In this document: positions 9,364-16,712 of the stretch, piece after piece | Position numbering within the stretch: position 1 is the first letter of the stretch | Layout of the letters: every line of letters starts with the position of its first letter | From: Tsukamurella conjunctivitidis | Lineage (GTDB): Bacteria; Actinomycetota; Actinomycetes; Mycobacteriales; Mycobacteriaceae | Direction of reading: 5' to 3' | Assembly (NCBI RefSeq): GCF_007858475.1 | Contig: NZ_VIGX01000009.1 | Location: 93,002 to 157,001 of the forward strand | DNA length: 64,000 nucleotides | The notes under the pieces: generated by a model | Told to the model about the DNA's origin: nothing | Database searches by the model: none | Seen by the model: the letters and a program-made list of their open reading frames with translations, nothing else | Translations under genes and position numbers: made by a program

Positions 9364-9621
9364 ATGGCCGGTAAGGGCAATGGCCGGAAGGTGCGCGTCG
9401 AGAAGGCCGTCAAGGCCAAGGCGTGCACGTTCTGCAAGGAGAAGAACACCAAGATCGACTACAAGGACACCACGCTGCTGCGTCGGTTCCTGTCGGAGCG
9501 GGGCAAGATCCGCAGCCGTCGTGTGACGGGCAACTGCGTCCAGCACCAGCGCGACATCGCGATCGCCGTCAAGAACGCGCGTGAGGTGGCCCTGCTGCCG
9601 TTCACGTCGACGACCCGCTAA
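9364..9621 (+). CDS. rpsR: 30S ribosomal protein S18, zinc-binding form
   Basis: 85 residues. It keeps the CTFC pair (near residues 21-24) and a later C..H pair (GNCVQHQ), so it is the zinc-containing (C+) type of S18; zinc-free paralogues are used by mycobacteria under zinc starvation. Full length, preceded by AAGGAG. Confidence 0.97.
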   Translation: MAGKGNGRKVRVEKAVKAKACTFCKEKNTKIDYKDTTLLRRFLSERGKIRSRRVTGNCVQHQRDIAIAVKNAREVALLPFTSTTR

Positions 9622-9635
9622 GGAGGGGTGAAGAA

Positions 9636-10088
9636 ATGAAGCTCATCCTCACCGCCGACGTCGACAACCTGGGCGCCCCCGGCGACACCGTCGAGGTCAA
9701 GGACGGCTACGGCCGCAACTACCTGCTGCCCCGCGGCCTGGCCATCGTCGCCACTCGTGGTGCCGAGAAGCAGGTCGAGGGCATCCGCCGCAGCCAGGAG
9801 GCCAAGCGCGTGCGCGGCCTCGATCACGCCAACGAGCTGAAGCAGGCCATCGAGGGCCTCGAGTCCGTCTCGCTGACCGTGAAGACCGCCGAGTCGGGCA
9901 AGCTCTTCGGCTCGGTCACCGCTGCCGATGTCGCCGCCGCGCTCAAGACCGCCGGCGGCCCCGCCGTCGACAAGCGCAGCATCGAGCTGCCGCAGGGGCA
10001 CATCAAGTCCACGGGCTCGTTCCCCGTGGTCGTGGTGCTGCACCCCGACGTGCGCGCGAAGTTCGCGCTCACCGTCGCCGCGCAGTAA
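9636..10088 (+). CDS. rplI: 50S ribosomal protein L9
   Basis: 150 residues: N-terminal RNA-binding domain ([17 protein letters not shown]), long connecting helix and C-terminal domain. Starts 14 bp after rpsR behind AAGGAGG. Confidence 0.98.
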   Translation: MKLILTADVDNLGAPGDTVEVKDGYGRNYLLPRGLAIVATRGAEKQVEGIRRSQEAKRVRGLDHANELKQAIEGLESVSLTVKTAESGKLFGSVTAADVAAALKTAGGPAVDKRSIELPQGHIKSTGSFPVVVVLHPDVRAKFALTVAAQ

Positions 10089-10103
10089 CAGGCACGGACG
10101 CAA

Positions 10104-10135
10104 GAACCCCCATCGCCCTCGGGCGGTGGGGGTTC
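10104..10135. terminator. Hairpin terminator shared by convergent genes
   Basis: GAACCCCCA at 10104-10112 pairs with TGGGGGTTC at 10127-10135, with further GC pairing inside. It sits between the 3' ends of rplI and the convergent secreted-protein gene and can serve both strands. Confidence 0.75.
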
Positions 10136-10154
10136 CGTCGTCTCCGGGGAACGA

Positions 10155-10649
10155 TCAGACGGTGATCGTGCCCACGCAGGGGGTGCTGGTCTGGGTGCCG
10201 ATCCACTCGCTGCCCGCGCCCGCCTTGATGACCAGGTTGAAGGTCACGGCGCCCTTGCCGGTGGTGACGGGCGTCTTGTTGAGGACGGGCAGGGGGCCGA
10301 CGCCGCTCAGTTTCGCGCTGCCGAACTTGCCGGTGGTCGTGTTGTTCCACGACAGGGTCGCGGTCGAGGCGAACTGGCTCAGCACGAGGTCGCGGGCGCC
10401 GGCGTTGCCGGTCGCGCCGACGAGGATCTGGCCGTTGCCGCCGACGGTGGCGGTCACCTTCCACGTCAGCATCTGGCCGCCGACCACGAACATCGGGTTG
10501 GCGCTCGTGCAGGTGGCGGACACCGGAGCCGGCTTCGGCTTCGGTGCGGGGGTCGGGGCCGCACCCGCGGGCCCGATGGCGCACGTGGCGACGGCCGCGA
10601 GCGAGACCGCGACTCCGGCTGTGCGCGCCGCGATCGTGGAGGTGTTCAT
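10155..10649 (-). CDS. Small secreted protein of unknown function
   Basis: 164 residues from ATG 10649. A cleavable signal peptide is evident (basic start, hydrophobic core, GPAGAAPTP cleavage region), followed by a Pro/Lys spacer and a beta-rich domain of about 115 residues with two cysteines (CTSAN near the front, STPCVG near the end) likely disulfide-linked. I do not recognise a family; similar small exported proteins are common in Tsukamurella, Gordonia and Rhodococcus. It is convergent with rplI. Confidence 0.7.
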   Translation of the reverse strand: MNTSTIAARTAGVAVSLAAVATCAIGPAGAAPTPAPKPKPAPVSATCTSANPMFVVGGQMLTWKVTATVGGNGQILVGATGNAGARDLVLSQFASTATLSWNNTTTGKFGSAKLSGVGPLPVLNKTPVTTGKGAVTFNLVIKAGAGSEWIGTQTSTPCVGTITV

Positions 10650-11191
10650 CGGGTGGGTCCTTCCGCAGTGGGTGATGCACCGATCAGAATACGCGGCGAC
10701 AGGGGCCGGAAGAAGCTGCACCGTCGTCCGGTGACGCGTTCGCGCTGGTAGGAGCCCCAGCAGGTGACCGACGGGTAACAACTGGGGGTGGTTTTCTCTG
10801 CGCGACGGTGGCGGATTCACTCACGACACGCCCGAATGTCAGGTCGGTGCGACACGCGGGGGAATCTCGATCCACAACGATACACAGGCGAAGTACCCGG
10901 TAGGACCTGCAGCGATGCGGGGAAGCCCGGTGCGTATCCACAAGTTTTCCCCATCGGTCCACACAGTCCTCCCCACCCTGACCGCGGGCCCTCCACAATC
11001 CGCTCACAGATCCATCCACAGCTCCGCTTTGCGGTCCCGACCCGAGCGCCTAGCGTTCACGTGCGTCCAGCGCGCGCCCGGGAGCGAGCTTCGTGAGCAA
11101 CGAACTTGTCAGGGTGTCGCGGTAGACCGAGAGAAGAACTGGTGAGCCTCGCCGCCGCACGGCGGCCCGGGGCGTGAGAGGTGGGTGCGCG
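10650..11191 (+). promoter_or_regulatory. dnaB upstream region with four TCCACA motifs
   Basis: No convincing gene lies here. Four direct TCCACA motifs occur at 10934-10942 (GTATCCACA, one mismatch to the E. coli DnaA box), 10955-10963, 10989-10997 and 11012-11020, on the plus strand in front of dnaB. They may be degenerate DnaA boxes. Only the first is close to consensus. Confidence 0.3.
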
Positions 11192-12598
11192 GTGTCGGTC
11201 ACGGACGAGCAGGAGTTCACTCCGGGCCCTGTCGGACGTCCGGAGCCCGCCCCCGGTGCCCCGCCCGCCGAGGACTTCGGCCGCCAGCCCCCACAGGACA
11301 TCGCGGCCGAGCAGTCCGTGCTGGGCGCCATGATGCTCTCCAAGGACGCCATCGCGGACGTCCTCGAGGTGATCACCCCCGGCGACTTCTACCGGCCCGC
11401 GCACCAGTCCGTGTACGACGCGATCCTCGACCTCTACGGCGCCGGCGAGCCCGCGGACGCCGTGACGGTGTCGGCGACGCTCGACCGCAAGGGCGAGCTG
11501 AAGCGCGTCGGCGGCGCGCCGTACCTCCACACCCTGATCTCCACCGTGCCCACCGCGGCCAACGCCGGCTACTACGCGGAGATCGTCGCGGAGAAGGCGA
11601 TCCTGCGGCGGCTCGTCGAGGCGGGGACGCGGATCGTCCAGTACGGCTACTCGGGCTCCGACGGTGCCGATGTCGCCGAGGTCGTGGACCGCGCGCAGGC
11701 CGCGGTCTACGACGTGACCGAGCGCAAGGCCTCCGAGGACTACGTGATCCTCGAGGAGCTGCTGCAGCCCACGATGGACGAGATCGACGCGATCGCCTCG
11801 CGCGGTGGCGTCAGTATGGGTGTCCCCACCGGCTTCACGGACTTCGACGCCCTCACCAACGGCCTGCACGCCGGCCAGATGATCATCGTCGCCGGCCGTC
11901 CCGGCGCCGGTAAGTCGACGATGGCGCTCGACGTGCTGCGATCCTGTGCCATCGAGCACCAGATGCCGGGGGTCCTGTTCAGCCTCGAGATGAGCAAGAC
12001 CGAGGTCGTGATGCGCCTGCTCTCCGCGGAGGCGCGGATCAAGCTGGCCGATATGCGTTCGGGCAAGATGTCCGACGACGACTGGACCCGCCTGGCCCGC
12101 CGCATGTCGGAGATCTCCGAGGCGCCGCTGTTCGTCGACGATTCGCCGAACCTCACGATGATGGAGATCCGTGCGAAGGCCCGCCGCCTCAAGCAGCGGC
12201 ACGACCTCAAGCTCATCGTCATCGACTACCTGCAGCTGATGACCTCCGGCAAGAAGGTCGAATCGCGCCAGCAGGAGGTCTCGGAGTTCTCGCGGCAGCT
12301 CAAGCTGCTCGCGAAGGAGCTCGAGGTCCCGCTCATCGCCGTCGCACAGCTCAACCGTGGTCCCGAGCAGCGGACCGATAAGAAGCCCCAGGTCGCCGAT
12401 CTCCGCGAGTCCGGCTCGCTCGAGCAGGACGCCGACATGGTCGTGCTGGTGCACCGTCCCGACGCCTACGAGCGCGACGATCCGCGCGCCGGCGAGGCCG
12501 ACTTCATCCTCGGCAAGCACCGCGCCGGCCCCACCGCCACCGTCACAGTCGCCCACCAGCTGCACTACTCCCGCTTCGTGGACATGGCCAAGGGCTGA
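11192..12598 (+). CDS. dnaB: Replicative DNA helicase DnaB
   Basis: 468 residues from GTG 11192 (ribosome site GAGAGGTGGG; a GTG at 11174 would add six residues). N-terminal domain, linker, then the RecA-like motor with Walker A GRPGAGKST (about residue 240), the SLEMS motif and Walker B-type VIDYLQLM. It is 5'-3' helicase at the replication fork. The Walker A region is uninterrupted, so the intein seen in some mycobacterial DnaB is absent. The 3' end is intact although the Tn7-like element begins 8 bp after the stop. Confidence 0.98.
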   Translation: MSVTDEQEFTPGPVGRPEPAPGAPPAEDFGRQPPQDIAAEQSVLGAMMLSKDAIADVLEVITPGDFYRPAHQSVYDAILDLYGAGEPADAVTVSATLDRKGELKRVGGAPYLHTLISTVPTAANAGYYAEIVAEKAILRRLVEAGTRIVQYGYSGSDGADVAEVVDRAQAAVYDVTERKASEDYVILEELLQPTMDEIDAIASRGGVSMGVPTGFTDFDALTNGLHAGQMIIVAGRPGAGKSTMALDVLRSCAIEHQMPGVLFSLEMSKTEVVMRLLSAEARIKLADMRSGKMSDDDWTRLARRMSEISEAPLFVDDSPNLTMMEIRAKARRLKQRHDLKLIVIDYLQLMTSGKKVESRQQEVSEFSRQLKLLAKELEVPLIAVAQLNRGPEQRTDKKPQVADLRESGSLEQDADMVVLVHRPDAYERDDPRAGEADFILGKHRAGPTATVTVAHQLHYSRFVDMAKG

Positions 12599-12601
12599 AC
12601 C

Positions 12602-12606
12602 CCGCT
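12602..12606. repeat. Target-site duplication, left copy (CCGCT)
   Basis: CCGCT immediately precedes the transposon end and begins 4 bases after the dnaB stop codon. The identical pentamer follows the other end at 62649. Confidence 0.85.
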
Positions 12607-12690
12607 TGTAGGGTCCCAGATTCCGTGGCGGAATCCCAAGCTACGTGGCGGACAGTTGGCGGATCCGCCAACTGTTTGGGACACGCCGGG
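12607..12690. repeat. Transposon end next to dnaB with TnsB-type repeats
   Basis: After the terminal TGTAGGGTCCC there are three related 9-mers: CGTGGCGGA at 12624-12632 and 12644-12652 (20 bp apart) and GTTGGCGGA at 12655-12663. They look like TnsB binding sites. A 24-bp perfect palindrome centred on GGATCC (12652-12675) overlaps the last ones. The tnsA promoter must lie here, so TnsB binding could repress the operon. Confidence 0.75.
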
Positions 12691-12733
12691 GCACGTCCCC
12701 GCATCTGAGGGCGGAAGTGGCACCGTCAAGACC

Positions 12734-13468
12734 ATGTCGCCCGGCAGCTCCGCGGGGACCGCGGTGGAAGTATCGTTCCGCCGCGGTGAGGACCTCTGTG
12801 AGCGGACCGTGGAGTGGAAGTCGGCCGCAATGGAGGACCTTCGCGAGGCAGCGCCGTGGCGCACATTTCGCTGGTATCGAGGGCAGAAACACTACTCGGG
12901 GTGGTACTGGTCGAGCACTACCCGCGATCTGGTGATCTATGAGTCCCGCCTGGAGCTCGCTAACCTGATGCTCGCAGACTTCGACGATCGGGTTCGGGGC
13001 ATCGTGGCCCAGCCTTTCCTTCTCGCGACTGAGGTCGATGGTGTCCTGCGGAGGCACGTTCCGGACTTCCTACTCGATACTGATTCCGGCCCGGTCGTCG
13101 TTGACGTAAAGCCTGCTCGAAGGCTTGATAATGATGATGTTGCAAGGGTTTTGAACTTGACTCGGGATGTCGTCGAGGCCAAGGGGTGGCGATACGAGGT
13201 CGCCACCGAGCCGCCGCCGCGGAGGGCCGCGAATGTCAGATTCCTCGCTGGCTATCGGCGCGAGAGTGCAATCGTGCCTGACCATTGCGAGGCGGTTCAG
13301 GCGGTCGCTCAGGTGGGATTGACGATTGGTGCTCTCATCGATCGGATGCCAGATCGTCCTGACGCGAGCGTGCGAGCGGCGGTGCTGCACTTGATATGGC
13401 GGCGTCGGCTGCACGTCGACATTGACGCCGCAATCACTAGTCGCACTCAGATTTCGAGGGTCTTGTGA
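12734..13468 (+). CDS. tnsA: TnsA endonuclease of Tn7-like transposon
   Basis: 244 residues from ATG 12734; the frame is open upstream to 12656, inside the terminal repeats, so the later start is preferred. TnsA is the restriction-enzyme-like nuclease that cuts the 5' ends of the element and permits cut-and-paste rather than replicative transposition. The catalytic set is visible: Glu in YESRLE (residue 70 or 74), Asp111 in VPDFL and Lys126 in VDVKP. A C-terminal helical part (about 150-244) should contact TnsC. Its stop overlaps the tnsB GTG. Confidence 0.9.
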   Translation: MSPGSSAGTAVEVSFRRGEDLCERTVEWKSAAMEDLREAAPWRTFRWYRGQKHYSGWYWSSTTRDLVIYESRLELANLMLADFDDRVRGIVAQPFLLATEVDGVLRRHVPDFLLDTDSGPVVVDVKPARRLDNDDVARVLNLTRDVVEAKGWRYEVATEPPPRRAANVRFLAGYRRESAIVPDHCEAVQAVAQVGLTIGALIDRMPDRPDASVRAAVLHLIWRRRLHVDIDAAITSRTQISRVL

Positions 13469-15612
13469 GTGGCGTTGAGCGGGTTGAGGTTGGCGGACGG
13501 TACATGTACGACGGCGAGGCGTTCGAGATCGTGGAGCTCGCCACGGCTAAGGGCGTCGTCGATGTGCTGGGGAAAAGCGCTGCAGGGCAGTACATGCGAG
13601 TTGGCCTCGCGGAGTTGCTGTCTTCGGTCCGGGGTCGGGTCCTCCCGACCGGCCCTGGCGTTTCGAGCACTGATGCAACCGAGCCTGCAGGCGTCATCTT
13701 CGGTGAGTTGTCCGCGGCAGAGCTTCAGAAGGTGACGGAACGCGCGGGGCACGTACGCGAGATTCTTACCGGGTACAGATCTGGCAGCGCGGAGACTGCG
13801 AGCAAGGGGGAGCCCAGGCCGGAGTTTTCCGGCGACCGCCCGCTCACTGACCGCTACGCAGCGAAGGCGCGCGAACTGGGCGTCGGCTTGCGATCTGTGG
13901 AGCGGTGGGTGTCCAAGTTCCGCACTGAAGGGCCCGCAGGCCTGGTAGACGCGCGACGTACGAGAGAGGCGGAGCCCTTCCCGTCTGTCGATCGGCGGTG
14001 GTTAGACACAGCTGTCGAAGTCATGGTTGAGCACGCCACCGAGTCGAAACCGTCCCGCACGATGGTGATGGCACGCGCGGAGGCACGGGTCTTGGCGCGA
14101 TTCGGAGAAGGGGTCGTCGCCATCCCGTCTCGGACAAATGCTTTCCGCGTTCTCGAGTATCTGGAACAGCGCTATCCCACATTTCGACTGTCTGCCAAGC
14201 GAAATCGCGACATCGCTGAGCGGCCAGAAGGCGTGTACGGCAAGCTCCGTCCAACTCGGCCTGGCGAGTACATGCTGATGGACACAACCAGGCTCGATGT
14301 CTTCGGGCTCGATCCTCTGACGCTGCGATGGGTGCAGGTCGAACTGACCGTCGCGATGGACTGGTACACCCGCTGCATCACCGGGTTGCGATTGACCCCG
14401 GTTTCCACGAAATCGGTTGATGTAGCGACCGTGATGTACGAGGTTTTCAGCCCACGTCCGGCCGGCGCGGACTGGCCGGAATACGCGGTGTGGCCAGCTC
14501 ACGGAGTACCGCGGTCGGTACTTGTAGATGTCACCGCGGAGCGGCCAGCGGATGCGGCCGCTGGACCAGCTATTGTCCCTGAGACACTGGTCGTGGACCA
14601 TGGCAAGGTCTACCTCTCGAACCACGTGATGAGTGTGTGCCAGCGCTTCGGGATTTCGGTGCAGCCAGCTCGGCTCCGAACCGGCCGCGACAAAGGGCCA
14701 GTTGAGCGGTTCTTTCGTACTATTCGTGAAGATCTCCTCCAGGCCTTGCCGGGGTACAAGGGACCTGATGTCCACTCGCGCGGCGAGGATCCTGAGGGCG
14801 GAGCGTTCTTCTACATCGACGAGCTCGAAAGCATCATCCGCGAGTGGGTTGCGCAGGTCTACCACCACCGCCAGCATTCGAGCCTGCTCGACCCGCGAGT
14901 TCCGGGCTTACGTATGTCGCCCGCCGCGATGTTCGAGCACGGTGTTTCTCGCGCCGGATACATTGAGGCGCCTCGCGATCCGGACCTGGCATTCGAGTTC
15001 CTCAAGCCGGTATGGCGGAAAATTCTTCACTACGGTGTCGAGATCGGAGGCCGCCGCTACAACGGAGACGGGCTCAACGGCTACCGTAACCTCGCGAGCC
15101 GGTTCACCGGCGAGGCCAAGGGACGATGGCCGATCCACTGCGATCCCGACGACATCACCAAGGTGTACTTCCGGCGCCCAGATGAGCGGACCTGGCACAC
15201 ATTGGTGTGGGAGCACGCACCGTCGATCGATATGCCGTTCAGCGAGGATGCACTGCTCTACGCAAGGAAGCTAGCAGCATCGAAGTACCGATTCCCCAAC
15301 GACCGCCTTGCGGTAGCTGACTTGTTGGAGCGGTGGAACATCGGCCTGGGCTCGACCCGAGTGGAACGGCGCATTGCATTGAGAATGTCACGCGAGACCG
15401 AACTGTCGCAGCGACCGCAGGGCGAAGCGCGTGTGGATCGACTGCCGTCGGTCGCCCGCGTGCTCGCTCCCGACCAGGACGAAAGCGATGTGCAAGCAGA
15501 GGACACCGCGATTGATCGCGGTCTCGACTACGCCGGCGAGGAAGGTGACGACGATCGATTCGACCAGGAAAACATCGATGACTTCTACTCCGACGCGCTG
15601 GAGGACGTATGA
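13465..15612 (+). CDS. tnsB: TnsB, DDE transposase
   Basis: 715 residues from GTG 13465, overlapping tnsA by 4 bp. N-terminal HTH region for end binding (around 120-160), then the RNase H-like core with Asp273 (LMDTTRLD), Asp378 (VVDHGKVY) and Glu414 (VERFFRTIRE), 35 residues between the last two as in other DDE transposases, then a beta-barrel and a long acidic C-terminal tail (about 640-715) that in Tn7 contacts TnsC. It cuts and joins the 3' ends. Confidence 0.95.
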   Translation: MSGVERVEVGGRYMYDGEAFEIVELATAKGVVDVLGKSAAGQYMRVGLAELLSSVRGRVLPTGPGVSSTDATEPAGVIFGELSAAELQKVTERAGHVREILTGYRSGSAETASKGEPRPEFSGDRPLTDRYAAKARELGVGLRSVERWVSKFRTEGPAGLVDARRTREAEPFPSVDRRWLDTAVEVMVEHATESKPSRTMVMARAEARVLARFGEGVVAIPSRTNAFRVLEYLEQRYPTFRLSAKRNRDIAERPEGVYGKLRPTRPGEYMLMDTTRLDVFGLDPLTLRWVQVELTVAMDWYTRCITGLRLTPVSTKSVDVATVMYEVFSPRPAGADWPEYAVWPAHGVPRSVLVDVTAERPADAAAGPAIVPETLVVDHGKVYLSNHVMSVCQRFGISVQPARLRTGRDKGPVERFFRTIREDLLQALPGYKGPDVHSRGEDPEGGAFFYIDELESIIREWVAQVYHHRQHSSLLDPRVPGLRMSPAAMFEHGVSRAGYIEAPRDPDLAFEFLKPVWRKILHYGVEIGGRRYNGDGLNGYRNLASRFTGEAKGRWPIHCDPDDITKVYFRRPDERTWHTLVWEHAPSIDMPFSEDALLYARKLAASKYRFPNDRLAVADLLERWNIGLGSTRVERRIALRMSRETELSQRPQGEARVDRLPSVARVLAPDQDESDVQAEDTAIDRGLDYAGEEGDDDRFDQENIDDFYSDALEDV

Positions 15613-16712
15613 CCGAAACCGCCGCGACACTCGACAATCTGACCCTCGCCCGAAAGGAAGGGTGGCAGAAGTTCGTCAACACCCCCGCACGTGTTCCACC
15701 GGAGGCGTTGAACCGCGATGAACTCGACAGACTGACCGACAAGGAGCGCACCGACTACGACCGTGAGCGCCGCGAGTGGCACGCGAACCTCGGGCCCCTC
15801 AAGACCAGACAGCTGGTCGAGGTGCACGAAAACCTCTGGGATGTCATCGACTCCAACGCCCAGGACGGAGACAAACCGAAAGGCGCCGTTGCGATCGACG
15901 CAGTACCCGGACTAGGGAAGACCACCGCGGTATTGAGCTTCGCCCGCGCGTTCCACCGCCGCGAAGTAGCCGAGAACGGCACTACGACCGAGGAAGGTCA
16001 TGAACGGTGGCCGGTGTGCCGGGTGGGACTGACCGGCAACACTGGCCTACGCGAGTTCAACCGGGCGATGCTCGCGTTCTACGCCCACCCAGGCGGCCGC
16101 CGCGGCAACGCCGCCGACTTCGCCCACCGAGCCCTGGACTGCGTGCTGGCATGCGAAACGAAGATCCTCATCGTCGATGATCTGCACTTCCTGCGGCTGC
16201 AGTCCACCTCCGGTGTCGAGGTCAGCAACCACTTCAAGTACATCGCCAACGAGTTCCCGTTGACGGTGATCTTCGCTGGCGTCGGTTTGGAGGCGCGGGG
16301 ACTGTTCTCCGAGGGCAGTAGTGACCGAGATGCTCTTCTCGCGCAGACCGGCCGGCGTACAACGCGGCTGACAATGGATCCTTTCGGTGTCACCAATGAT
16401 GCTGGGCGCCGGGCATGGCGTCAGACGCTCAAGGCGATCGAGCAGCGGGTGGTTCTGGCCGAAAAGTATCCGGGCATGATCGCCGACGATCTCTCTGACT
16501 ACCTGTATGCCCGGTGTACCGGCCAGATCGGCTCACTGATGACCCTGATCAACCGGGGATGTCAGCGCGCGGTCCGGACTGGGTATGAGCGCCTCGACGA
16601 GGAACTGCTCGATCGGGTCAAGATCGACGAGGCATCGGAGAAGGCTCGCGAAGAACTGCGCCTGGCATTCGACAACGGCTGCCTGAGAACTCGCATCGGC
16701 AGGGCCGGATGA
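15609..16712 (+). CDS. tnsC: TnsC, AAA+ transposition regulator
   Basis: 367 residues from ATG 15609 (ATGA overlap with tnsB). Walker A is VPGLGKTT (about 99-106), Walker B is ILIVDDLHFL (about 184-193). It polymerises on target DNA, links the TniQ target-selector to the TnsAB transposase and gives target immunity. At 367 residues it is shorter than Tn7 TnsC (555), nearer to TniB-type or CAST TnsC. Confidence 0.93.
   Translation: MTETAATLDNLTLARKEGWQKFVNTPARVPPEALNRDELDRLTDKERTDYDRERREWHANLGPLKTRQLVEVHENLWDVIDSNAQDGDKPKGAVAIDAVPGLGKTTAVLSFARAFHRREVAENGTTTEEGHERWPVCRVGLTGNTGLREFNRAMLAFYAHPGGRRGNAADFAHRALDCVLACETKILIVDDLHFLRLQSTSGVEVSNHFKYIANEFPLTVIFAGVGLEARGLFSEGSSDRDALLAQTGRRTTRLTMDPFGVTNDAGRRAWRQTLKAIEQRVVLAEKYPGMIADDLSDYLYARCTGQIGSLMTLINRGCQRAVRTGYERLDEELLDRVKIDEASEKAREELRLAFDNGCLRTRIGRAG

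Noticed and set aside
11057-12565. A 502-residue open frame on the minus strand opposite dnaB
   Set aside because: It is the antisense shadow of dnaB, has His/Leu/Gly-rich composition without domains, and dnaB is certain.
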